A DNA stretch of 60,000 nt from the NCBI RefSeq assembly GCF_029227915.1, contig NC_079888.1, positions 8,851,001-8,911,000 on the forward strand. Reading direction: 5' to 3'. The stretch comes from Hydractinia symbiolongicarpus. Lineage: Eukaryota > Cnidaria > Hydrozoa > Anthoathecata > Hydractiniidae. Positions within the stretch are counted from its first letter, which is position 1, and each line of letters starts with the position of its first letter. The notes beneath the pieces were generated by a model. That model was not told the DNA's origin. It searched no databases and worked only from the letters and a program-made list of their open reading frames with translations. Both the position numbers and the translations under genes were made by a program. Below, piece by piece: positions 23,901-34,683 of this stretch.

Positions 23901-24917
23901 TGTTGTTTAAGCTGATGTGTTTTTATATTTCGTATTATAAACTTTTGTTTGAAAGAGCTATATGATGTCATTGTTGCGTTTTTGTTTTTGTTGAGAATTT
24001 TACAAAATTTTGTAGTGATAATTGTTTGGTAATGATAAAAAAATTACTAAATGTTCTGACTGAAACTGTTTTTGTTTTTTAAATTTTCTAATCTAACGGA
24101 CTCATTTTTCTTTAATTTGATGTTTCATAACCTTTTTGTGGGAACTTAATGGGTAATGGCGTTATACAACATGCTAAATAAATGAATTTTTGTTTAATTG
24201 GATGTACTCCTCAAAACTGATTTATTTTACATTTTGTGTAAACTTTTGTAAGAATGGACCGTGTATAATGTTTTCTAAAATAATGATCATTTTTAATCTA
24301 AATTTACTCCTTGCTCATTGCTTTTTTTATATTTAGGTTTAAAATGATTGGTAAAGTTTAGTACGGATAATCATACTAAAGAAAAAAGAAATTATGTTGT
24401 TAACCAGTTAATTTTTTGCTTTTAGGTAAAACACTATGTTAAAAATGCGTAAGGAACTTATTTTAATTGATTTGTGCTTGCTGTTGCAAACCTTTTTTTC
24501 TTGACACACCAGATAAAAAATTGAAATTTTAACGTAATCACTTAAAAAGATGTAAATATTTGAGATGCGTTATTTCTGGCTTTATTATTTTTGTCGGTGT
24601 TGAAATTGTTGGTGTTGTTGTGACTGTCGATGTTGTAACTTCCTATCAACTAGATTTTACACCTTGCAGGCTGTTTTTTATATTTTGTATAAGGTTTTAT
24701 TGGGAAAGTTTCATTCGATTTGACATTTGACATTTTGTTTAAGATTTTAGGAATTTTTTTGGAAACGGTCTTTTTTGCATTTTTAGTTTAATCATTTTGG
24801 TAAAGGGCAGTATTCAATATACTGAAATATTTGCTGATCCCATCAAAATTTAAATGACAGATCTTTCCTTTTGTTCTTCTACCTAGGTGGAATTCTCCAC
24901 GGGCCTTATCGACTAGT
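20993..24917. mobile_element. Giant imperfect foldback element (3.9 kb)
   Basis: The left arm (20993 to about 22725) and right arm (about 23393 to 24917) are inverted copies over their whole length, aligned through many matched strings such as TTGCAAGGTGTAAAATCTAG (left) and its complement near 24650-24665. The left arm carries an extra ~130 bp (about 22345-22475) absent from the right arm. The central ~670 bp is single copy and non-coding. Both outer ends finish in ACTAGTCGATAAGGCCCGTG, so each carries the same Helitron-like 3' terminus, facing outward. There is no transposase or helicase frame. Divergence of the arms (roughly a tenth to a fifth by eye) shows it is not recent. Confidence 0.85.
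22345..22475. repeat. Arm-specific insertion in foldback
   Basis: Where the right arm (reverse complement) reads CACACACTTCAAATTC, the left arm has about 130 bp of AT-rich sequence between CACACACAC and AAATTC. Boundaries are approximate. It is either an insertion into the left arm or a deletion from the right. Confidence 0.5.
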
Positions 24918-25934
24918 CTCTTATAATAATACAAAGCTTTTGTCTGTATGTCTGTGACTTTTGCAAAGTTGATTTTATTTTACATAATTTTCTTTAACAA
25001 AGTCTGTAAAACATCACTTAAAAAGTTAAACTTTAACGTCAAAACAATATTGACGTCACAGAAAAGTCTCTTTAATAATAGCCGTATTTTGTCTGTTCAA
25101 AAGGGTTACCAATATTCCTTTGATCTTTCCGCAAATTTTTAGAAACCAGGGGGTTGTTTAGTCTTAATATTAATTGAAATAAATTCTAAAATTAATTTAT
25201 TTCTGTAATTAATTTAATTACTTTAATTTATTACCATCAGTAAGAAAAATAAATTTAGTGATAAAAATGAATGCATATTATTTTAATACGCCATTTTTAA
25301 TAATAATTACCCCGTGACCTCAATCGCCGTTTTCGCTCAGGAGCTACGGAAAACAAATGGGACATTTTACTGATAGTTTTACTGACTTTGTTATGACCGC
25401 TCCCACATAATACACTAATCAAAACGCTTGATTCTCTTTGAAAAACCAATCCAAGACTTTCGCGGCCTGGGCAACATGAGGACCGAAACATGATGGCCAT
25501 TTTAGTTTTTAAAGTAATGGTGGTCAGTGCTGTTTGTAAGTCTGTTTCACCTTTCTGTCTTCTATAAGTTTTTTATTTTCGTAACATTGGTTTTTTGTAT
25601 GTTCTAAAATGTTAAGATAAATATATTGTCATTTTTTAGCTACGCACAGATCTTAAACGCACCAGTTTTAGAATTTTTGGCTAGGAACGAATATTCTATT
25701 AGCTAATAGCCTTACTTTTTACTAATTTTGTTTGGTATAGGAGGTTTTTCTCCAACCCAAAATTTATTTTTATGTCGAGTATGTAGCCACTTAGCTAGCT
25801 CATATATTTACCTAAAAAGTAAGAGTATAAAAATTCAGTTTGGCTATCAATATGGCAATATTCTCAGCAATAAATCTTATGCTAAATGCAGTTTAGCTAG
25901 CTAGGTAGGTAAAACTTTTTTTGTAAATAAAATA

Positions 25935-26570
25935 GCTCAGCATTTGCTTCAGCTGGAGGGGTAACGACAGGCTGTTTTCTGTGTTGGCATTTTAACCGAA
26001 GTTGTGATAAGGTTTTTTTAAAGAAGGGTACTGTTCAAGTCTGTTTAACTGTACTAAGCGGTTAGCTCAGTGTTAACAATAGACTGTTTTTTGGAAAAGG
26101 CTGTTACGCCTATGCAGGTCAGCCAACTGTGACAATTAATTTTTAAACTTTCTTGGGAAACACGCCTGTACGAATGTGCAACAATGTTTACCTGGACTAA
26201 CTGCTTAGCCCTGTGCTAGCGAAGGACTGTTTCTTGTGTTTTCATTTAAATAGAGTCTGCAAGAAAGTTTTTTTTCAAAAGGGTATTATCCCTATACACC
26301 TGTGTAACACCGTTTAACTGTACTAAGCGCTCAGTCCGCTGTCTTTTCTTTTACAAAAACCTATTCCGCAAAATAAAATAATATTGACTGATTGTTTTTT
26401 CTATGACGGAGTCACAACAGTTGTAAACTGTGTTTTTATTTTAGCCTTTGTTGCGGGAAAGGTTTTTTTTGAAAAATATGTTACAGTCGCAACACTATAA
26501 TGGTGTGTGCGCTTCACTTGGTTTACGACATACGGCATACCTGTACTAAAGCGCTCCACCTGACTGTGTC
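25935..26570 (+). repeat. Degenerate tandem repeat, about 4 units of 110-190 bp
   Basis: Each unit carries CTGTACTAAGCG or a variant (26048, 26190, 26312, 26546), a GACTGTTTTTT-like block, a T-rich run preceded by G-A-A-A-G, and a CACGCCTGT or CACCTGTGT block. Units are well diverged and of unequal length. No coding frame runs through them. Confidence 0.6.
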
Positions 26571-26634
26571 GCACAGTTTGCAGTTCTTTTTAAGCGCTCC
26601 TTAGGGCGTTCAACAACAGTTACTTGTGGCTCAT

Positions 26635-26654
26635 CCCGGCGATTCGACGCCGGG
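26635..26654 (+). other. GC-rich perfect stem-loop
   Basis: CCCGGCG (26635-26641) pairs with CGCCGGG (26648-26654) around the loop ATTCGA. A further GTGG at about 26625 and CCAC at about 26662 could extend the fold after internal loops. It is conspicuous in AT-rich surroundings. No known RNA family was matched. Confidence 0.45.
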
Positions 26655-27118
26655 TTTCCCGGCCACTGTATTAAGATTAGTGAGTCCATTGCATTGCACT
26701 TTGAAATTTAAGGCTAAATAAATTGAAAACGGGTGGAAATAACTGGTGGAGTTAATGACGTTAGTCATTTTTCACCGCGTGGGTAACTAGTGACCACCTT
26801 GGACCAAATTAGGCAAGTCTACCACACCTGATTACCCGAACCCGTTTTGGAATAATAGACGAATTTATGAATTGCTAAAATTTTATTTTTTGCACTGTAG
26901 GTGGGGACGTCAGAAAAATTTGAAACCTTTGTATCTCCCCATACCTGTTCGTCAGAGGCGCATTATTTAATCCTTTTTTTTATTAGCGTTTCGAGCTCTA
27001 CGCATTAGAGGGAATGTGTAAACGAATTTCCAAAGAAAATGTTTGTATATTAACTTTTCCATTTCTTTTCCATCGTAATCTTGCCTAAGTCGATTTTTCC
27101 AAGGACTTTATCGACTAG

Positions 27119-27710
27119 TATCATATTAATACCATTTTCCATCCTCTTCTTTAGACTCATCTAGTGGTCTAAGCAATTATAATTTTTTAATGGAGCAAGT
27201 TGGAAAATTTCACTTGGACTACATTGACTTGGTTGCTACGATTTGCAAAATATCATAAAGTCAGTCGGTCAAGCTAACAACCAACTGGAACCTTACATAG
27301 CAAATAACACAGCCACTGCAGGAATACAATGAAATTGAACCTATAGAAGTTACTCCTGACTCCCTAATTACCTGGTCGAAGACGAATTTAGTATATTTAG
27401 CGCCGTTATTTGCAGACAATACTTATGAATATTGTAGTAGCATTTACTCCGCTCGATTCTAAAAATCCATGTTAAATTACCAGGTTATGACATTCACCAA
27501 CAGAAAAAAATGCGATATTAAAAAGGGAGCTTGCCTGCAAATGTGCCGAATCAGCAAATATTCAACCTTTTATATCATGAGCTGCAACTGCATAAGTTTT
27601 CCACGACTCAATCAAACGCAAAGACATTCTGGGGAAAATATACCATCTAATATGTGAACAAAAACAAAGAAAGAAGGATAAATACTTTATGTATTCTGAC
27701 TTTAATAGAA
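27119..27710. other. Intergenic, 3' side of the repeat-protein gene
   Basis: No gene seen. An ATTAAA at 27706-27701 (minus) is only a few bases past the stop codon of the neighbouring gene and may be too close to serve as its poly(A) signal. Confidence 0.4.
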
Positions 27711-27931
27711 TTATACAGAGTTGTATTTCTTGTTACACATGAAGTTATCATGCCAAGTATGTTTATCAGCTGCCTCATGCCATCGTACACAGGACAAACC
27801 ACGTTTGGCGCCTGCGTATGACCAAACAAAATTGTAAGGTGAATCTTTTGGTACACATAGATAGTTATCTCGCCAAGTGTGTGGATCAGCCGGTTCCAAG
27901 ACTTGCGTGCATCTCATATTGGCGATTGGAC
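27711..27931 (-). CDS. Repeat-protein exon 9: last two repeats and stop
   Basis: The exon starts after TACCTTTCAG. A class-a repeat (EPADPHTWRDNYLC) and a class-b repeat (EAADKHTWHDNFMC) are followed by NKKYNSV and TAA at 27711-27713. Ending after a and b completes the eighth c-a-b triplet. Confidence 0.88.
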
Positions 27932-30900
27932 CTGAAAGGTATAAATTTTTCATTGCAATAATTATCATTAAAAAACATGATTTTTTTTTACTTCGAAAAG
28001 AACATTTAAACATGAAAAATCTTACCAGCAAAACTCCATCTTAATTGGGGATCCCTTCTTCCCGAGCCCCTCTTCCAGCAGAAATAATTATCATTCCAAG
28101 TGTCTGGATCAGCAGGTTCTCTAATTTGTACGCACTGGTATCCTTTCACTGGCCCTGCCATACTCCATGCGAAATCTTCCGGCCATTTAGGGTATCCAGT
28201 TTTTGCATGACAAACAAAATTATCTCTCCATGTGTTGGGATCACTGGTTTCTAACCATTGTATGCACTCTTTTCCGTGAATCTTCCCAGCATGAGAATAT
28301 GCAAAATGATAAGGACTTGATTTTGGTACGCATAAGTAATTATCGCCCCAATGATGTGGATCCGCTGGTTCTTTGATGTTTGTGCAGCGCATTCCTTTAA
28401 TTGGCCCTAAAGCATATTGGATAAAAAAAACAAATAAATAAATGAAACTGTAATTTTTAATTTACATCCGATTAACTTTTTTTTCACGATGCTCGTCTTT
28501 TTTTGTAACATAGCAGATGTGCTGAAAGGCCGGAAAGAGACGTTATATAATTGCCAAACATATCATAGAATGTTCACATCTTCCATAGTCTGAAACAACC
28601 AACCCAAAGCGTATTGATAACAAACCTAACTTAAACGTAATCAGTAATCAGTAAATTATTAAAATTCTGAAGAATAATGTTTTAATAGTCATTTATGGAA
28701 TAGCTCCTCTACCTGCGAATGACCATTTCATATTGACTGTTACCAGGCCAACGCCCGATCTCACGCAAAAGAAATTATCATGCCAATGGTGTTTCTCTGG
28801 CTCACTAGGTTCTATAATAGCTAGACAGTCATAGCCTGCAATCCTTCCAGCCAAGCTCCATCTAAAATCATTCGGCCATACTGGATATCTTAATTCGCCA
28901 TGACACAGGTAGTTGTCTTTCCATGTATGTGGATCACTTGGTTCGGTAATTTGAATGCAATGTTGCCCATGAATAGGTCCAGCAAATGAAAACTTAAAAT
29001 GATATGGTGTGTCATTTGGAACACAGAGATGATTATCACCCCAATGGTGAGGATCAGCTGGTTCCCCTAGGTTAGTGCAACGCATGCCTCGGATTGGACC
29101 TATAAAAGATATTTGTATTTTACAGAAATGTACGTTTTAACTCTATTTCATATGCGTTACCACCCCTCAATCGCTTATTACAGACTTGACAATTTAAATC
29201 AAAACTTGGCACACTTAGACTACGTAATAAAATGAACCGAATAGCAACACTAAATTTTTGCTTGAGTCAGTACTTTTTTCTGTGACGTCATAGGACGCTT
29301 AAAATTTGTCTAAAATACCAACAGCTGTTTATAATCCAAACAATTTAGTTCTAGAACGAATTTTAACATACTATTTATAGTTTTTGTAGGCAAAATAAAA
29401 GTTATCTAACGTATTTTCAAGTCTTCTTTTTTCAAGACAAAATTCGCAAAAAATGCCACAAACTTCCTGAAAATCCGATGTTTCGAGATAAGTAAAGGTA
29501 AAATCCGGCGAAAAACTCCCGAAAATAAAACAAATTACGTTTCCAAAATTTACAGAACGATCCCTCTTAATAAAATAGAGTTGTGTTGTAAGTTACAAGT
29601 TCTAAGTATGATCCTAAAGAAAGTTTTTTACAAGGAGTACATAAAAATTAAAGGGGTAGTTTCGAGTAATGGTCAATATTACTGGACCTGATAGCGTTAA
29701 CTAGTAAACAATTTTAGTCAAAGTTATTTACTTACCTGCCCAAGAATATCTCATTCCTACGGACCGCAGGGATTTTCCTGATTTTACACAGAAAAAATTA
29801 TCTCCCCAGTGATGATTAGCCGGTTCACTCGGTTCTCTTACGGCAACACAGTTGTAGCCTTTCAATGGGCCTGCATAGCTCCATTTAAACTCTGATGGCC
29901 ACAGAGGGAAGCGTTTTGATTTTTCTGCATTATCTGCGCACACGTAGTTATCCTTCCACGTGTGGGGGTCACTTGGTTCATTAATTTGAATGCACTCCTT
30001 CAAATTGATCGGCCCAGCATGAGAGTACTTAAAGTGGTACGGTGAATCATTCGGTACGCATAAATAGTTATCACTCCAATAGTGAGGATCGGCAGGTTCT
30101 TTGATATTGGTGCATTTCATTCCTTTGATAGGGCCTATATTAATAGAATAAGCTATTGTAACAAAATCTAACTAGATGATGGTTCCCCGCTAATCACATA
30201 CTAAAATCGAAAAGTACTAATATTTATTTCTGATAAATAATCGAAAAGACAAAGTAAATAAATGGCAACTAAATATAAGCAGTAACGAGTCATTACCGTT
30301 CCAAGACCACTTCATGCCAACAGATTTAAATTCTCTTCCTGATCTTGCACAGAAAAAGTTGTCACCCCAGTGATGATTAGCAGGCTCTCCTGGCTCTCTA
30401 ACTGCAAGACAATCATAACCACTTTTAGCTCCAGTATAGCTCCATAAAAACTCACTAGGCCATCTAGGATAACGTTGTATTTCATCTAAGTTGTCATCAC
30501 AAAGAAAGTTATCTGCCCATGTGTTGGGATCACTTGGCTCAGTTATTTGGATGCATTCTTTTAAATTGATCAAACCATGATTTGAATACTGAAATTGATA
30601 TGGAGAGTCATGTGGAACACAAAGATAGTTATCGCCCCAATGATGAGGATCAGCCGGCTCTTTGATATTGGTACAACGCATACCCCGGATTGGGCCTGTA
30701 AATTATATAAATATTATTTCTGACGTTTAAAGATCGATCCCTTTTTATTCTCTTTCCATAATCATTACGTTCTTTATTAAAGAATTAGAGCATAAACAAC
30801 AGATCTTTCATTATAAATAAAACGTAATCTGATTAGCATCTTACGATCTTAAACTACAGGGGCATCTCACCTAACATGTCATTAACACTTACCTGCCCAA

Positions 30901-32984
30901 GACCACCTCATTCCAATAGTTTTTAAGTCCTTTCCTGATTTTGCACACAAGTAATTATCTCCCCAATGGTGTTTAGCTGGCTCGCTAGGCTCCCTAATCG
31001 CAAGACAATCGTAGCCACTCAAAACACCTGCGTAACTCCACTTGAACTCGGAAGGCCATTTTGGATAGCGTTTGTGTTTATCTTGATCTACTGAGCACAC
31101 ATAATTATCTTTCCAAGTATGTGGATCACTTGGTTCGTTCCATTGGATGCAATCTTTGTTATTAATAGGTCCAGCGTGAGAGTATTCGAATTTGTATGGG
31201 GAATCATTCGGCACACAAAGATAGTTATCACTCCAATAGTGGGGGTCAGCAGGTTCTTTGACGTTAGTACAACGCATTCCCTTGATAGGACCTGCATGAT
31301 AGAAGTTTGAGCATTCGTACTTTTGTACATGTTTTTTAAACGTACTAAAGGAATTGTCGCGACAATTCAAAAAGAAATATGCTAAATGGTATGAGACATG
31401 GCATTGCTTGAGAACTAGCAATCATATCAGTTTGTAATTAAGTGTTTTGGGTTAAATCAGGGTATGAGTCAACTAAATAATGTAATGTAACAAATGGAAG
31501 TATGAAATCTATTAATAATAATACAAAAAGCCAGTCATTATTGTTTAAAGAGACTCTTAAAGAACTAAATAGTTTTGCGGAAGCTTATGCAATCGCATTA
31601 ACATTGCCTTAAATGCTCAATTAGAAATAAGTAATTCATTTTGTTTTACCTTTCCAGGACCATTTCATGCCGACAGGTTTAAACGTAACTCCCGATCTTG
31701 CACAAAAATAGTTATCTCCCCAATGATGGTTAGCTGGTTCTCCTGGTTCTCTAATGGCAACACACTCGTGATCCCTAAGTACTCCAGCAAAACTCCATTT
31801 GAACTCTGATGGCCATTTTGGATATCTTACATTTTTGTCGTGTTCTGCGCAAAGAAAGTTATCTGCCCATGTGTTGGGATCACTTGGCTCAATAATTTGA
31901 ATGCATTCTTTTGTGTTGATTAAGCCGTGATTTGAATATTGGAATTGATATGGAGAATCATGCGGAACACAAAGGTAGTTATCGCCCCAATGATGCGGAT
32001 CAGCGGGTTCTTTGATGTTGGTACAACGCATTCCCTTTATTGGTCCTATAAAAGCGATGTTACATTTTACGTCAATTTGCTTGAAGATTTCCTTTTCACA
32101 ATTGAGAAAGAAACTTGATCAACAGATTTCAACCTAATATTTTTGCAAGTAAATAAATTTTGCTTTTTATTTATCAAAAAGAATTACGCTACTTAATCCA
32201 ATGCTGCTTACCTTTCCAAGACCATTTCATACCAATTGATTTCATTCCCTTTCCTGATTTTGCGCACAAAAAGTTATCTCCCCAATGGTGCTTAAGAGGC
32301 TCACTTGGTTCCTCTACGGCCAGGCAATCATAACCACGGATTGATCCAGCATAACTCCATTTAAATTCAGTTGGCCATATGGGGTATCGATCGTTAGGCT
32401 GCTCCTCTTCTTTGCCGCTGCATAAGTAATTATTTTTCCAATGTGCGTTATTTTGATCACCGAATGGGATACATTTCATACCCTTTATTTCTCCGTTGTG
32501 TGACCATTCGAAGTTGTAATGTATCATTGGAGGGATGCACAAAAACCGATTTCCGTTAAATTGTGAATCATTTGGCTCAGATATTTCAGTGCATTTAAAT
32601 CCGGCTATAGGTTCTGTTTACGAAATAGTAAAGAAGTTTGTTAAGTAAGAGTAAAAATAAGATTAAATAAAAATATATATAGATTTGTAGTTATAAATTC
32701 CTGCCTGCGAAAAAATTATGCTGTTAAAACTTACGTCCTTGAATCCAGTGTAACAAGGGATTTTGGAAACCTTTTCGGATATTGACACAGAAATAATCAT
32801 CATCGCTTTTCTGATGTCCAGTTGTAACAGAGATGCAGTATTCTCCTTTACGTCTGCCATTTGCACTAAAGGCAAAATCTTTTGGCCATTCAGGAAATTT
32901 CAGATTATCCACCTCTTCAGCATCATAGCCTCCATAAACATTGCCAAAGCAAATGACAATCCCCAATAGCCAAAAAAGTCGCAT
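27711..32984 (-). CDS. Secreted protein of 24 two-cysteine repeats, 9 exons, 1077 aa
   Basis: Exons: 32984-32735, 32613-32212, 32045-31650, 31291-30893, 30695-30297, 30134-29736, 29099-28713, 28406-28026 and 27931-27711. All introns are GT-AG, phase 1 and 94-636 bp. Coding is 3234 nt with no internal stop. Residues 1-18 (MRLFWLLGIVICFGNVYG) form a signal peptide, and no membrane span follows. The rest is ~44-residue repeats with the pattern [FW]xWSxAGxIxG, then C, EPxDPxxW and xDN[YF][LF]C; the two cysteines are usually 17-19 apart. Three classes alternate: a (CTNIKEPADPHHWGDNYLC), b (EPSDPNTWxDN) and c (EPxEPANHHWGDN, preceded by YPxWPxEF). Exons 2-8 each hold a-b-c; exon 1 ends in one c and exon 9 has a-b, giving eight c-a-b units. 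I do not recognise the family. An extracellular lectin-like or matrix role is inference; ~132-aa threefold units with paired cysteines would suit a beta-trefoil. Confidence 0.9.
32735..32984 (-). CDS. Repeat-protein exon 1: signal peptide and first repeat
   Basis: The ATG at 32984 is followed by a hydrophobic leader, then EEVDNLKFPEWPKDFAFS and a divergent class-c repeat (C50 and C66, fifteen residues between) lacking the EP and W-DN signature. The donor is GACGTAAGTT. Its lower similarity to other repeats suggests an old founding unit or a specialised N-terminus. Confidence 0.88.
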
Positions 32985-32994
32985 TTTGATAAAC
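32985..32994 (-). promoter_or_regulatory. 3' splice site 10 nt before the start codon
   Basis: CATAATTTCTTTTAG ends at 32995 and GTTTATCAAA leads into the ATG. This is either a 5'-UTR intron acceptor or a trans-splice acceptor, in the same arrangement as LMO. Confidence 0.45.
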
Positions 32995-34485
32995 CTAAAA
33001 GAAATTATGCATTAACGTATACTCGATTACTCCGAAAAAAAAATTAGCTAGGCTGCTTGTTATGATCAAATACCTATGTTAATACCAATCCTGGACAAAC
33101 AATGATTTTTTTGAAAAAAAAACCCACAGGTACAAGAGGATTTAAATCTCTAGACCAGGTTGGATTGCTACCGCCGACCACAAAATTACAAGTAGTACTT
33201 ACTTGTGCAACGCCACCAGACTTGTTCATAAGTACAGCAACACTGGCAAAGGTCATGCTGTACTTTTATTTTAAACATTACGTTAGTAAATGTCTATTCA
33301 TTGCTTGGTTTGCATTAAACTAGGGGGTTTACTCTCGATTTCATTTTCTTTGGTGCATCTTCACATTTGTTCATACCGTGTGGGTAAATCTAGATATAAT
33401 GAGACCTATGTTATTCTCACAACCTGTAATGTCAAGTTCTAAATTTTTCTATTTTAAACAATAATACAATCAGGAAACCATCTCTTAGGTTGGTCATCAT
33501 AGCATTAGATGTTTCTGCGATATACAAGAATAAGGTCTTCATACCTCCGTCGATTTCCATTTAGTATTATAAGTTAATGGCACACGTGCAGTTTGCAATT
33601 ATTTGTAATGGAAGTCGAATGTAGGTACTATCACAACAGCTGCTCTATACTGTATATCATAGTTAGGTGCAGCAAAAGAAATGCAATAAAAAAACTATAA
33701 TGAAAAACAATATTTGTTTTTGCTAATACATTGATTACGTTTTTCTTATTCACAATAAAATATCGTTTAATTTATTCCTTTAATGAATATTTTCTTTTCG
33801 GATAAATAATCATTTTTACCTAACATAGTTTTTGTTTTTACAAAAATTGTTTACATGGTATTGTTGATTTCCTTATCACGACTGTTTATGCAATGTATTT
33901 GGTAAAATTGCTTGCTTATACAATAACACAATTTCTTAAATTTTATAATTTAGCAAGTCCCTAAACTAAGCATGCCCAACCACCTCCCCCCCCAACAAAA
34001 AAATAAATAACAAAAATAAAAAATAACCACTGATAGTGCGTAATATACATCATAATTGTAACATGTTATGTGTAAAACGGGTACACGGGTACACTTCGTA
34101 AGAAAAAAAGAAAGCGAAAACAACACAATTCGCAGAAATTCTCTATCTTGTTCACATAAAATTTTATTGATGCATAAAATACATAGCTTTTATATGAGGA
34201 AGGTTAGCTTATCTAAGAGATTGTGACATAACAAAGTGTGCAAAGTTCTTTAAAAGTAAAAACACCTTTTTTAACATGTTTCGGCTATGTCTGGTAAAGG
34301 GATTTTTAGAATTGGGATTTGGCTTCTCCCTTTGGATATGAAAGCCTTACATTACCTTGCCTTAGCGTTAAATATTATTTTAAAACAATCGTTTTAAACT
34401 TAGTAACATAACTCGTTGAAATGAAAATGTTTAAAAATATGTGAATTAGTGTGCCTTTTGATATGTTTGTTTATTCGAATTTTCT
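32995..34485. other. Upstream and intergenic DNA, no gene seen
   Basis: No convincing frame. Around 33100-33260 the minus strand has a tRNA-like pair of motifs (GGTGGCGTTGCACAAG and CGGTAGCAATCC, ~50 bp apart) that could be a worn SINE head. A C-run occurs at 33986-33993. Confidence 0.35.
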
Positions 34486-34676
34486 GGAGGTAGGATATCT
34501 TAGTGGAGTCAATTTTGTGGAGGTAGGATATCTTAGTGGAGTCAATTTTGTGGAGGTAGGATATCTTAGTGGAGTCAATTTTGTGGAGGTAGGATATCTT
34601 AGTGGAGTCAATTTTCTGGAGGTAGGATATCTTAGTGGAGTCAATTTTCTGGAGGTAGGATATCTTAGTGGAGTCA
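34486..34676 (+). repeat. 33-bp minisatellite, 6 near-identical copies
   Basis: Unit starts are 34486, 34519, 34552, 34585, 34618 and 34651, the last one partial. The unit contains GGAGGTAGGATATCTTAGTG and then GAGTCAATTTT; the main variant is C or G just before the final T. Because 33 is a multiple of three, periodic open frames appear on both strands (for example EVGYLSGVNFV); these are by-products, not a gene. Near-identity implies recent expansion. Confidence 0.93.
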
Positions 34677-34683
34677 CAACCAG

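Larger units (their letters stand above)
24917..27118 (+). mobile_element. Candidate 2.2-kb non-autonomous Helitron-like element
   Basis: It starts with TCTCTTATAATAATAC and a GTCTGTATGTCTGTGAC motif, the 5' end shared with 55274 (minus) and 58554 (plus). The next same-orientation 3' end is at 27108-27118 (TTATCGACTAG, then T). Its start directly abuts the CTAG that closes the foldback. Internal tandem repeats (25935-26570) would be usual for a non-autonomous element. Pairing of these two ends is inference; the 5' and 3' ends could belong to different broken copies. Confidence 0.4.

Noticed and set aside
20993-24917. Search for a transposase or helicase in the foldback
   Set aside because: No frame beyond ~82 codons and no recognisable motif; the element is non-coding.
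25297-25500. 67-codon minus frame with ATG-like start and Arg-rich end
   Set aside because: It lies within the candidate Helitron-like element and contains a CCCAGGCCGCG block resembling dispersed repeats; no protein family.
31088-31330. 80-codon frame within exon 4 of the repeat gene, and similar ones at 28045-28254 and 32763-32969
   Set aside because: Shadows of the true repeat-protein frame, lacking its cysteine pattern and splice logic.
33074-33256. Minus-strand 60-codon frame containing VVGGSNPTWSRDLNPLVPVG
   Set aside because: It looks like a worn interspersed (perhaps SINE) repeat read as protein; no exon signals and no continuation.
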